Source: Gardnerella vaginalis 1500E
GTDB taxonomy: Bacteria; Actinomycetota; Actinomycetes; Actinomycetales; Bifidobacteriaceae
Direction: 5' to 3'
Length of the DNA stretch: 64,000 nucleotides
Assembly: GCF_000263595.1 (NCBI RefSeq)
Contig: NZ_ADES01000014.1
Coordinates: 1 to 64,000 of the forward strand
Part shown: positions 9,232 through 17,572 of the stretch, in pieces
Numbering within the stretch: the stretch's first letter is position 1
Layout of the letters: the number at the start of each line of letters is the position of its first letter
Notes under the pieces: generated by a model
The model's database searches: none
What the model was told of the DNA's origin: nothing
The model's input: only the letters and a program-made list of their open reading frames with translations
Position numbers and translations under genes: made by a program

Positions 9232-9283
9232 ACTCCAGTTAAAGAAATTTTTGGATTAATTCCTTCATTCCTTCAACTGGAGT
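9232..9283 (-). terminator. hairpin between binding-protein and permease genes
   Basis: ACTCCAGTT (9232-9240) pairs perfectly with AACTGGAGT (9275-9283) around 34 bases. The run that follows on the minus strand is only moderately T-rich. It may be a partial terminator or an mRNA-stabilising stem that leaves the binding-protein gene more strongly expressed than the permeases; this is inference from position and shape. Confidence 0.5.
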
Positions 9284-9394
9284 AGCAATTTCGCTATACG
9301 CGATATTAAATTATTGAGAGGTGATATCAGAATTAAGTATTTTTCTGAATATCATGAAATTAATTTATATAAACTCCATATGAAGATTTAAATC

Positions 9395-11032
9395 TTACTT
9401 ATGAAGCTGGTAGTACAGTGGCATGTTCTGCCAATCCATTACGAATCCCTTCAAATTGTGATTCATAACAGCCTTAGCATTCATGTAAAGCAGTGGTACA
9501 GATGGAAGATCCTCAAGAAGAGTTTCGCCAGCCTGATGATAAAGCTTAGTTGCTTCGCTTGCATCGGAAGATGCAGTAGCCTTAGTAAGCAATTCATCAA
9601 ACTTTGGATTCTTGTAATCGCCATCATTAGAACCATTGCCATCAGCTGCAACAGAAGCAAACTGCTGAGTCAAGTATTTTTCTGGGCTTGGATAATCTGG
9701 CATCCAGCCTGCACGCCATGCGCCCTTAACCTTACGCTTGGTGCATGCATCGCGGAACTCCTGGAAGGTTGGGATTGGCGTAGTTTCTGCCTTAACACCC
9801 AAATTGTTCTTCACATAGTTCACAACTGCATCGAACACAGACTTAGCAACAGCGTTATCAGCATTGTAGGTGAAGGTAAGAGGACCATCATACTTGGAAA
9901 TAGCATCTGCCTTAGCCCACAATTCCTTAGCCTTCTTTGCATCGAACTTCAAATGCTCGCTACCCTTCAACTTAGGATCATAGCCTGGGGTCTTTGGAGA
10001 AGTGAAGTCGTTAGCAGGAGCAGCAGTCTTGTTCAGCACCTTTTCAGCAATTGCCTTACGATCGATAGACATGGAAACTGCTTGACGACGCAAGCGGCCT
10101 TCCTCAGTCTTAACATCGAAGTGTGGGAGGCTGGAAGCAATAGTGAATTGAAGAATTACAGAACCAGGCTTGTTGTAAGCAGTGATTGTGCTATCGCTCT
10201 GGAAGTTGCTGGTTTCAGTATCTGGAATGTTATCGGTCATATCGAGGTTGCCGGACTGTACGTCACGGTAAGCAGCATTACCATCGGTGTAAATCTTGAA
10301 GGTAACGCCATCATTCTGAGCCTTGCGAGGGCCTTCGTAAGCTGGGTTCTTCACAACTTCAATCTGCCTGTTGTGATCCCAAGACTTGAACAAGTATGGA
10401 CCGGAGGAAACAGGCTTTTCACCATAAGCCTTTGGATCCTTGTAGAAGGATTCTGGAAGTGGAGCGAATGCCAAGTAGCCAACCTTAATTGGGAACACGG
10501 AATCTGGCTGCTTCAAATCAACGGTAAAGGTGTTCTTATCTACAACCTTCAAACCGGAAAGCTGTTCGTCGCCCTTTAAGCCATCCTTCTGCAATTCGTC
10601 ATAACCCTTAATGGTCTGGAAGAAGGAAGCGCACTTCTGTGCATTCTTAGCGTTAGCAACAAAGCTCCAAGCCTTGGTGAAGCTTTCAGCGGTAACAGGA
10701 GTACCATCGCTGAACTTCTTGCCTTCCTTAAGCTTAACAGTGTACTGAGTTGCGTCTGCGTTTGGAGTCACGCTTTCAGCATCCTCGTTTACCGGATTGC
10801 CCTTTTCATCAAAAGTGATCAACGTTGAGTTGACCAACATAGCAGGACGTGCACCAGCGTTTTCGTTAATGTTGCCAGGCACCAATTCATTCTGTGGCTC
10901 AGTGTTATTTACGGTAATAATAACTTTTCCACCGTTTGTTTGCGCAGTCTTCGAAGCAGATGAGCCGCAACCACCAAGCAACATGGCCAGCGAGCAGGCC
11001 GCAGCAGCAAAAGCTAAAGCCTTATTCTTCAT
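9395..11032 (-). CDS. peptide-binding lipoprotein of the ABC importer (SBP_bac_5)
   Basis: 545 residues from the chosen ATG. The N-terminus MKNKALAFAAAACSLAMLLGGCG is a lipoprotein signal with lipobox LGGC, so Cys22 should be acylated and the protein anchored outside the membrane. The extracellular solute-binding family 5 fold is shown by VNNTEPQNELVPGNINENAG near the mature N-terminus, YTVKLKEGKKFSDGTPVTAESFTKAW near residue 130, and SMSIDRKAIAEKVLN near 335. The frame opens 18 codons earlier, but AGGAGA lies just before the ATG at 11032 and the signal peptide starts there. First gene of the leftward importer operon. The gene uses the preferred C-ending codons more than most neighbours, suggesting high expression. 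Confidence 0.94.
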   Translation of the reverse strand: MKNKALAFAAAACSLAMLLGGCGSSASKTAQTNGGKVIITVNNTEPQNELVPGNINENAGARPAMLVNSTLITFDEKGNPVNEDAESVTPNADATQYTVKLKEGKKFSDGTPVTAESFTKAWSFVANAKNAQKCASFFQTIKGYDELQKDGLKGDEQLSGLKVVDKNTFTVDLKQPDSVFPIKVGYLAFAPLPESFYKDPKAYGEKPVSSGPYLFKSWDHNRQIEVVKNPAYEGPRKAQNDGVTFKIYTDGNAAYRDVQSGNLDMTDNIPDTETSNFQSDSTITAYNKPGSVILQFTIASSLPHFDVKTEEGRLRRQAVSMSIDRKAIAEKVLNKTAAPANDFTSPKTPGYDPKLKGSEHLKFDAKKAKELWAKADAISKYDGPLTFTYNADNAVAKSVFDAVVNYVKNNLGVKAETTPIPTFQEFRDACTKRKVKGAWRAGWMPDYPSPEKYLTQQFASVAADGNGSNDGDYKNPKFDELLTKATASSDASEATKLYHQAGETLLEDLPSVPLLYMNAKAVMNHNLKGFVMDWQNMPLYYQLHK

Positions 11033-11100
11033 ATTTATTCTCCTAACGTCTGGTAGGCAGGATGCTATATCAATACAAAAAGCCAAGTCATGAATAAAAT

Positions 11101-11132
11101 AAATCCATCTAGTTTTATTGCCAGATGGATTT
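11101..11132 (-). terminator. terminator-like hairpin in the importer leader
   Basis: Arms AAATCCATCT (11101-11110) and AGATGGATTT (11123-11132) flank a 12-base loop. On the minus strand the stem is followed by ATTTATTTTATTC-like sequence (part of it within the arm). It lies about 70 bases before the binding-protein start codon and downstream of the likely promoter, so it could attenuate the operon. The plus strand also has T-rich sequence after the stem, so a rightward terminator cannot be excluded, but no rightward gene ends here. Confidence 0.5.
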
Positions 11133-11172
11133 TTTTAGCCAATGACAAGGCCTCTTCGTTGATTAAAATTCA

Positions 11173-11200
11173 ATAATACGTATTTTTGCAAACAATGCAA
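11173..11200 (-). promoter_or_regulatory. candidate promoter of the peptide importer operon
   Basis: On the minus strand TTGCAT (complement of 11195-11200) and TATTAT (complement of 11173-11178) are 16 bases apart. A transcript would start near 11166 and give a leader of about 134 bases. Confidence 0.45.
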
Positions 11201-11414
11201 GAGAATAAGTAAATTGTAAAATTTATTGTTTATATATAAAAATTACTGATTAAAACACCATTTTTTCGCGTAAAAACCAAAAAAATTACTATTTTATCAA
11301 TAAATTTTACTGTTTTTTACTAATTTAGATATATTACATATATGTAAATTATGTAATATATTATGTAAAGGCTTTGTTAATTAGCGAAAAGTTATGTATT
11401 TATTATACAGATAA
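11201..11414. other. very AT-rich non-coding stretch
   Basis: This stretch upstream of the importer promoter is markedly richer in A and T than the surrounding genes. It contains an inverted repeat ATATTACAT ... ATGTAATAT around 11330-11360. I see no gene, and no clear terminator for the xerC gene that ends at 11415. It may be an upstream promoter element region or a site for a nucleoid or regulatory protein. Confidence 0.5.
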
Positions 11415-12383
11415 TTAAGCACGCGGAAAAGCTTGTAAATAGCGCTGTTTCAACGCTTCTATAGATACATGCGTATAGCGTTGAGTAGTGTTAAGCGAAG
11501 AATGACCCAACAATTCTTGCACTTCGCGCAAATCTGCTCCACCGTTAAGCATGTGTGTAGCCGCACTGTGGCGCAAAGAGTGCGGAGAAATATCCGGCAC
11601 ATGCGCACTTTTAGCCGCATCATGAACTACTTGTCTTACTAATCGCTGATCAATGCGCTTCCCACGAGCGCCAAGAAATATTGCAGTTTGTGCAGAATCT
11701 TTCAATAAAATTTTTCGCCCGCTCTCTGAAAGCCATTCAGACAAAGCTTTTGCGGCCGGAATCCCAAAAGGAACAACGCGCTGCTTATTTCCCTTACCTG
11801 TAACTTTTATAGTATGCGATGAAAAATTAATATCTTGAATGTTCAAGCCAGTAAGCTCACCAACGCGAATGCCGGTGGCATATAAAAGCTCAATAATTGC
11901 AGCATTGCGAAGTTCAACAGCTTTCTGATTTTTATTACACGAAGATGAATCATTAGCTTTAGAATCAATATTATTCATTAGCGCTTCTGCCTGAGACTCA
12001 TCTAAAACAGATGGAAGAACATTCTTAATTTTTGGAGTCATCAAAATTTCTGCAGGATCACTATTTATAAACCCAACATGCTGGCACCATGCGAAAAATC
12101 CGCGCACCGCAACAACTTTTCTAGCCAAGCTTGAACGAGCATGATTTCTAGAAGCGTCTGCCATCCAAGAGCGCAAATCATCCGTAGTAAGATCTGAAAT
12201 ATTTTTAAAACCATGACGATTACACCATGATAAGCACTGTTTAATATCAATTGTGTAAGCTCGATTCGTGCGCTCCCCCAAGCCCTTATTCGCGCTCACA
12301 TACGTAATGTAATCATCTACTAAACTCGCATATTGGGCAGGAAAATTTACGAAACTATTGGAAGCCACTCGCTTATTTTCCAT
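11415..12383 (-). CDS. xerC: tyrosine recombinase XerC
   Basis: 322 residues. It has an N-terminal SAM-like core-binding domain (residues 10-105) and a C-terminal catalytic domain. Catalytic residues are visible as R in ATGIRVGEL, K in GKGNKQRVVP, HSLRHSAATH (His and Arg), LGHSSLNTTQRYTH (His) with the nucleophile Tyr in RYTH. It should act with XerD at dif to resolve chromosome dimers. The tail LKQRYLQAFPRA is XerC-like and differs from the other recombinase at 18461-19420. The XerC/XerD split is by similarity as I recall it. Confidence 0.85.
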   Translation of the reverse strand: MENKRVASNSFVNFPAQYASLVDDYITYVSANKGLGERTNRAYTIDIKQCLSWCNRHGFKNISDLTTDDLRSWMADASRNHARSSLARKVVAVRGFFAWCQHVGFINSDPAEILMTPKIKNVLPSVLDESQAEALMNNIDSKANDSSSCNKNQKAVELRNAAIIELLYATGIRVGELTGLNIQDINFSSHTIKVTGKGNKQRVVPFGIPAAKALSEWLSESGRKILLKDSAQTAIFLGARGKRIDQRLVRQVVHDAAKSAHVPDISPHSLRHSAATHMLNGGADLREVQELLGHSSLNTTQRYTHVSIEALKQRYLQAFPRA

Positions 12384-12461
12384 GCTTAATCACCCTTGCG
12401 TAACTTTATAAACGTTTGCCATACGCGTCAGCCACATGCATAATACAACAAGGAGCATGTT

Positions 12462-12755
12462 ATGGAAACACGTATAAAAAACTTGACTACACTACCACAG
12501 CGAATACCTGCAGGCACGCGCATAGTAGTAAGAACATACAAAATTATAGAAGAAAATAACGATGGAGTGCAAAAAATCGAGTATCATGATGCGATTGGGC
12601 ACGTACTCGAGTGGGATGGAGAAACGCTTCACTTACTTCGAGATCCTGCAGCAAACGGCACTAGAGCTGCCGAAGAAATGTTCATTGATGCCAGAACAAT
12701 TGCACGCTTAAAGCCAATTCCGGAACGCAAATTCCAAAAGCCGCTTAAAATATAG
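12462..12755 (+). CDS. small protein of unknown function, SH3-like
   Basis: 97 residues, soluble, preceded by AAGGAG eight bases before the ATG. The pattern RIPAGTRIVVRTYKI ... YHDAIGHVLEWDGETLHLLRD ... FIDARTIARLKPIPER resembles the small beta-barrel found at the N-terminus of some actinobacterial GNAT proteins (Rv0428c type), here standing alone without an acetyltransferase domain. That link rests on pattern recall only. It is transcribed divergently from xerC and converges with tyrA. It may be restricted to the Bifidobacteriaceae. Confidence 0.75.
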   Translation: METRIKNLTTLPQRIPAGTRIVVRTYKIIEENNDGVQKIEYHDAIGHVLEWDGETLHLLRDPAANGTRAAEEMFIDARTIARLKPIPERKFQKPLKI

Positions 12756-12793
12756 ACATTAAAACTCGCGCAACAGCAAGCAAGGAACTCACA

Positions 12794-13915
12794 TTATAAG
12801 TTGTTTAGCGAACTATCTGCACGCAATAGTAGTTGCGAAGATTCGTTGGTATTAAATCCGCAGATTTCAACAATAGATTCACCTAAGCGCGCTGAATCCA
12901 GCAAATCTTTCTGCCAATTGCTGCTGGAAACATACTTCCACAATCTAATATTTGCATCATCTATTTGATTCGTATCATCGCTTTGATTCGTATCATCGCT
13001 TTGATTCGTATTAGTTTTAGACGATTTGCGCTGCTGATATTTATATTCTCGCCACGATTGAGCTTTAGCAAAAAACTCTTGCTCATCATCGTCAGCAAGT
13101 TGCTCATCTTTATCCAACATATTTGCAGCAAAAGTTAGCTCAGAAATTACAGAACGCAATAATTTCGCAGTATTATGACGATTTTCGCTTACCATTGCGC
13201 GCGTGCGTTGAGGATCCGTAAGAGCAACGCGCGTCATATCTCGCCAAGAGCCTGCAGATAATTGCAAAGCAATAGCGCGGTTAGACTGTTCACATAATAC
13301 GTTTGCAAGAGCTGTTGCAACAACGTGAGGCATGTGAGAAATAAGAGCTGCAGACTTATCGTGCGTTTCATCGTCTAAAACTATTGCACGATTCTTGCAT
13401 AGCGAAACAATCATTCGTAAAACATTGCTAACTCGCCAAAACTCAGTGTTGTTATCAACAGTTAAAGCCCACAAAGCACCATTTAAAAGCTCAGCACTAG
13501 AAGCTTTCCAACCAGTAAATTCACTACCCGCCATAGGATGCGCACCAACGTAACAATCCTGCAAACCTGCCGCAGCAACTTGCTCACGAACTAAAGCTTT
13601 TACACTACCAACATCGCTAATAGTTGTACGAGATTTGTCAACATAAGGTGCGATTTCCTGCAAAATACTTGGCATAGAAGATAGAGAATTGCACAAAATT
13701 AGGACGTTTGGGCGAAGCTTAGCTAAATCTTGCACATTTTCTACGCAGTCAATTCCTAAATTTTCAGCTTCTTCGTATGGATTATGATGACGATTCCACG
13801 CATAAACGCTACATTCAGGCAATTTTGCAAGTCTTTTTGCAAGAGATCCACCAATAAGACCAAGACCTACAATACCAACAGAAAAATTTTGAGAAAATTC
13901 AGCGTTCTCTACCAT
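12794..13915 (-). CDS. tyrA: prephenate dehydrogenase
   Basis: 373 residues. It converts prephenate to 4-hydroxyphenylpyruvate in tyrosine synthesis using NAD(P)+. The Rossmann motif VGIVGLGLIGGSLAKRLA is at residues 13-30, and the substrate-site segment GAHPMAGSEFTGWKAS with the catalytic-type His is near 122-137. A second conserved patch is ISHMPHVVATALAN near 195. A poorly conserved hydrophilic stretch near 300-325 holds the repeat TNQSDD, encoded by 18-base tandem units. The ATG overlaps the end of pheA by seven bases, so the two are translationally coupled. No ACT domain is evident. Confidence 0.88.
   Translation of the reverse strand: MVENAEFSQNFSVGIVGLGLIGGSLAKRLAKLPECSVYAWNRHHNPYEEAENLGIDCVENVQDLAKLRPNVLILCNSLSSMPSILQEIAPYVDKSRTTISDVGSVKALVREQVAAAGLQDCYVGAHPMAGSEFTGWKASSAELLNGALWALTVDNNTEFWRVSNVLRMIVSLCKNRAIVLDDETHDKSAALISHMPHVVATALANVLCEQSNRAIALQLSAGSWRDMTRVALTDPQRTRAMVSENRHNTAKLLRSVISELTFAANMLDKDEQLADDDEQEFFAKAQSWREYKYQQRKSSKTNTNQSDDTNQSDDTNQIDDANIRLWKYVSSSNWQKDLLDSARLGESIVEICGFNTNESSQLLLRADSSLNNL
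12965..13010. repeat. 18-bp tandem repeat inside tyrA
   Basis: About 2.5 units of an 18-base sequence beginning TTGATTCGTATCATCGCT at 12965, 12983 and 13001 (partial). Units are a multiple of three, so copy changes would alter the length of a linker in TyrA without shifting the frame. Confidence 0.8.
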
Positions 13916-14907
13916 AATAATTCTCTTTCTGCCTGCATTACGTTCAAATTGCGCAAAGAATCAACCGAAGGATCAACACACACTCCGCCATTAGGAAGCA
14001 TCCAATCGTTCATCACGGGATTATTGCGCTTCTCAGAAGGATACACTGCTAAGACTCGAACCCAATCTCCATGCTCAAGAACCTCTTGAATCATATCTTT
14101 ACACATAGAATCCCAAGGGGCAGAATCAACTGTTGCAATAAAACTGTATAAACCATCCTGCCCTTTAATCGGTCTAGACATAAAAGAAGTCATATTAAGA
14201 CCATGATCACGAACAACGTCAAGCAAATTTGCTAGCACGCCAGCGCCTGTGCAACGCGGAATAAAAGCAATAATTGATGAAAATGATGAAAAGTTTTCAC
14301 GCTGAATATTAACAAAATCTAAAACCTCATCTCGAGGAGCTAATACTAAAAACTCAGTGCGCGCACCGGAAAAATCTTCAACACCTTCGCTCACAATCCG
14401 CCTATTGTATAAATCTGCACAAATTCTAGGGCATAAAGCAACTTCGCCAGGAACTAAATCTCTACAGGCAGCAGCGTTTGAAGACGCAGTTTTTTCTTGC
14501 AACCCGCGCTCTTGAACAAACTTACGGCATTGCGCCAGCGCGTGAGGGTGAGCAACAATAGTCGAACAGTTATCAATTGAATCTGACTTGCAAATAACAG
14601 CATCAAAACTAATATCAACGCCTACGCGAGCAATGCCAACCATATTTTTTGCATCGATTAGTAAATCTAAATTAGGTATTACAACGCCTTCAATATTGTT
14701 TTCCCACGCAATAACACCCCAATGGTTATGCTCTTCAATTTCACTAGCAATGCTAAGAACATTTTCGCAAGCAGTTGGAATAAGTTGCAAATTATCAAAT
14801 GATTGTAACTGCTGTTGAACTTTTAAAGCAGCTTGATGAGTAAAAGAACCTTCCGGCCCTAAATAACATAATTTACGAGCACTATTACTGTTCTTATTAC
14901 TATCCAT
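13909..14907 (-). CDS. pheA: prephenate dehydratase
   Basis: 332 residues from the chosen ATG. It makes phenylpyruvate from prephenate. The dehydratase domain starts LCYLGPEGSFTHQAAL (residues 12-27). The catalytic-type TRF motif appears altered: the corresponding segment near 185-195 reads GARTEFLVLAP, that is T-E-F in place of T-R-F. A C-terminal ACT domain follows (FSSIIAFIPRCTGAGVLANLLDVVRDHGLNMTSFMSRP), where phenylalanine would bind for feedback control. AAGGAA is six bases before the ATG at 14907; an in-frame TTG lies 13 codons earlier inside a repeat array. Forms an operon with tyrA. Confidence 0.86.
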   Translation of the reverse strand: MDSNKNSNSARKLCYLGPEGSFTHQAALKVQQQLQSFDNLQLIPTACENVLSIASEIEEHNHWGVIAWENNIEGVVIPNLDLLIDAKNMVGIARVGVDISFDAVICKSDSIDNCSTIVAHPHALAQCRKFVQERGLQEKTASSNAAACRDLVPGEVALCPRICADLYNRRIVSEGVEDFSGARTEFLVLAPRDEVLDFVNIQRENFSSFSSIIAFIPRCTGAGVLANLLDVVRDHGLNMTSFMSRPIKGQDGLYSFIATVDSAPWDSMCKDMIQEVLEHGDWVRVLAVYPSEKRNNPVMNDWMLPNGGVCVDPSVDSLRNLNVMQAERELLW

Positions 14908-14922
14908 GACTATTTCCTTAAA

Positions 14923-14970
14923 GACCACTGTAAAAAATACTGTCAAAACTATTGTAAAGACTACTGTAAA
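14923..14970. repeat. four imperfect 12-bp tandem repeats before pheA
   Basis: Read on the minus strand the units are TTTACAGTAGTC, TTTACAATAGTT, TTGACAGTATTT and TTTACAGTGGTC, head to tail at exact 12-base spacing, ending about 15 bases before the pheA start. They could be operator half-sites or slippage products. Confidence 0.75.
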
Positions 14971-14988
14971 TTCTTTACTTATTTAACA

Positions 14989-15396
14989 CTATTCAACAAC
15001 AAACCAACGCTGAGGCATACAAAGCAAAATTGCGTGAGCAATAAGAATGCCATAAAGCCAAAAATACCCAACGTATTTCACACACCAAGGCATAGGAATA
15101 GTAAATCCTACAGGAACAAGAATTGCACTACCAATAAAACCAAGCGCTAGAATCCATACAACAGAAGAAAAAACTACTGCGTGAATAAATAATCCCCACC
15201 ATCCACTACGAGCTCTGGAACACCAAGCAGAAAGCGCAAGTAATATTATGGCAACAACAAAACCATATGGCAAATTATCCATTGCTCCAGCACGATGCAC
15301 AAAAGTTCCAATTAGCGCACATATTGCAGAAGAAACACACGTGGTCGCATACCTACCCCATAAAGGTAAGCGATGCGACCACGGTTTTGCTGTCAT
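14989..15396 (-). CDS. small integral membrane protein
   Basis: 135 residues with four hydrophobic segments: about residues 16-32, 43-57, 66-92 (GLFIHAVVFSSVVWILALGFIGSAILV) and 108-127 (YFWLYGILIAHAILLCM). No recognised catalytic motif. It lies 43 bases downstream of typA and 82 bases upstream of pheA on the same strand. I do not recognise the family with confidence. Confidence 0.7.
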   Translation of the reverse strand: MTAKPWSHRLPLWGRYATTCVSSAICALIGTFVHRAGAMDNLPYGFVVAIILLALSAWCSRARSGWWGLFIHAVVFSSVVWILALGFIGSAILVPVGFTIPMPWCVKYVGYFWLYGILIAHAILLCMPQRWFVVE

Positions 15397-15439
15397 AATA
15401 AATCAGCCTTAATTTACAAATAGTATTTTCGAGAATGCA

Positions 15440-17365
15440 TCACGCAGCATTATTATTTTGACGACGCTGCTTAGCACGCCACTTATACCATTCGTCACGG
15501 CTCAAAATAATCTTGCGAACACGAATTGCTTCAGGTGTAACTTCCACACACTCGTCTTCGTTAGCAAAATCAAGAGACTCTTCCAAACTCATCTTAATTG
15601 GCGGAGTTAAAGTTTCGAGAACATCAGCGGTTGAAGAACGCATGTTAGTCATATGCTTAGCAAGCGTAATGTTTACATCCAACTCGTCTGGCTTGTTGTT
15701 AATACCAACGATTTGACCTTCGTAAACTGGGCTTTGCGGATCCACAAAGAAGATGCCGCGAGCTTGCAAACGCTGCATAGCATAAGGAGTTGCAACACCC
15801 TTACGATCGCAAACCATTGAACCGTTCTGGCGAGTAACAATCTGACCAGCCCATGGAGCATAACCGGCGGAAATAGAGCTTGCAATACCAGTTCCGCGAG
15901 TAGCAGAAAGAAGAGCCGTGCGGAAACCAATAAGACCACGAGAAGGAACAGTAAACTGCAAACGAACCCAACCAGAACCGTGGTTGCTCATAGAATCCAT
16001 GCGGCCTTTACGATCAGCCATAAGCTGTGTAACAGTACCCATGTATTCTTCTGGAACGTCAATAGTTGTACTTTCCATAGGCTCGTTAATTTGACCATCA
16101 ATAGTCTTAGTAACAACCTGAGGACGGCCAACCGTAAGCTCGTAGCCTTCGCGACGCATCTGCTCAGCCAACACAGCCAACGCAAGCTCGCCACGACCCT
16201 GAACTTCCCAAGCATCTGGACGCTCAGTTGGAATAACCTTAATAGAAACGTTACCAATAAGCTCGCGGTCCAAACGATCCTTAATCATACGAGCAGTAAG
16301 CTTATGATCTTTTCCTTCAGTACCAGCAAGAGGAGAATCATTTACGCCGAAAGTCATAGAAATCGCAGGATCGTCAACATGAATTAACGGAAGAGGCTTT
16401 GGATTGTTCTGATCAACAATCGTTTCGCCAATCATAATGTCGTTAACGCCAGCAACAGCCACAATATCGCCAGGACCTGCAGAAGCTACAGGAGTACGCT
16501 CCAAACCTTGAGTACGAAGAAGCTCAGAAACACGGAAGTTTTCAATAGAGCCGTCGACTCGAGAAAGACCGTAAGTTTTGCCCTTTTCCAAAACGCCGTT
16601 ATAAATACGAACCAAGCCTAAGCGTCCAAGGAAGTCGGAGGAATCAATGTTTGCAACATGAGCTTGAAGAGGAGCACCCTCTTCGTATTGCGGAGCTGGA
16701 ATGTTGGAAATAATAGAATCAAACAGTGGTTCCAAATTGTCATTATCTGGCAAACCACCATTTTCTGGCTGATTTGCAGAAGCGTAACCGGCTTTAGCAG
16801 CGCAATAAATTACCGGCAAATCAAGCAAAGCGTCGAGATCAAGATCAATACCTTCCTCAACAACGTCCTGAGCCAAACCAAGAAGCAAATCTGTTGATTC
16901 GCCAACAACTTCTTCAATGCGAGCATCCGGACGATCCACCTTATTCACGCACAAAATCACAGGAAGCTTAGCTTCCAAAGCTTTGCGAAGCACAAAACGA
17001 GTCTGCGGAAGTGGACCTTCAGAAGCATCAACAAGCAGAACAACACCGTCAACCATAGAAATACCGCGCTCAACCTCACCACCAAAATCAGCGTGGCCAG
17101 GGGTATCAATCACGTTAATAGTAATGCCTTCTGGGTGACCATATTTTTCAGCCAACGGGCCGGTGTACTGCACAGCAGTGTTCTTAGCAAGAATAGTAAT
17201 GCCCTTTTCGCGTTCCAAATCATTGGAATCCATAACGCGATCTGGAACTTCTTCACGCTCAGAAAATACGTGAGACTGTTGAAGCATGGCGTTTACCAGA
17301 GTGGTCTTACCGTGGTCGACGTGCGCCACAATTGCCACATTTCGAATATCACCGCGAACAGTCAT
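15440..17365 (-). CDS. typA: ribosome-associated GTPase TypA/BipA
   Basis: 641 residues. Translational GTPase with elongation-factor G-like architecture: G1 AHVDHGKTTLV near residue 15, switch I DLEREKGITI, G3 DTPGHADFGGEVERG, G4 NKVDRPDA near 135. The EF-G domain V equivalent starts near PQVVTKTIDGQINEPMESTTIDVPEEYMG, followed by the BipA-specific C-terminal domain (residues 480-600). It is implicated in ribosome assembly and stress adaptation. GAGG precedes both a GTG (17368) and the adjacent ATG (17365); the ATG is chosen, and the difference is one residue. Confidence 0.95.
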   Translation of the reverse strand: MTVRGDIRNVAIVAHVDHGKTTLVNAMLQQSHVFSEREEVPDRVMDSNDLEREKGITILAKNTAVQYTGPLAEKYGHPEGITINVIDTPGHADFGGEVERGISMVDGVVLLVDASEGPLPQTRFVLRKALEAKLPVILCVNKVDRPDARIEEVVGESTDLLLGLAQDVVEEGIDLDLDALLDLPVIYCAAKAGYASANQPENGGLPDNDNLEPLFDSIISNIPAPQYEEGAPLQAHVANIDSSDFLGRLGLVRIYNGVLEKGKTYGLSRVDGSIENFRVSELLRTQGLERTPVASAGPGDIVAVAGVNDIMIGETIVDQNNPKPLPLIHVDDPAISMTFGVNDSPLAGTEGKDHKLTARMIKDRLDRELIGNVSIKVIPTERPDAWEVQGRGELALAVLAEQMRREGYELTVGRPQVVTKTIDGQINEPMESTTIDVPEEYMGTVTQLMADRKGRMDSMSNHGSGWVRLQFTVPSRGLIGFRTALLSATRGTGIASSISAGYAPWAGQIVTRQNGSMVCDRKGVATPYAMQRLQARGIFFVDPQSPVYEGQIVGINNKPDELDVNITLAKHMTNMRSSTADVLETLTPPIKMSLEESLDFANEDECVEVTPEAIRVRKIILSRDEWYKWRAKQRRQNNNAA

Positions 17366-17572
17366 CACAAACCTCTTCCATTCTTAGCGTTTAAGTAATT
17401 ATTTACGAGCAGCTATCTTAAGCATGAAGCTAATTAAATAGCCGCAATACGTTATTGGCAAAACCAAAATCGGCAGACTGCCAAACCTCGCCGATTTTAC
17501 TCGCGAGCTAAGACAGTCTTACAAAAAGCGCGAGAAGTAAAAACAACTCGCGCAAATCAAGCCGTAAAAAAC

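Noticed and set aside
9401..10579. 392-residue open frame on the plus strand opposite the binding lipoprotein
   Set aside because: No ribosome site, no domain, and it lies fully inside a clear gene with strong codon bias.
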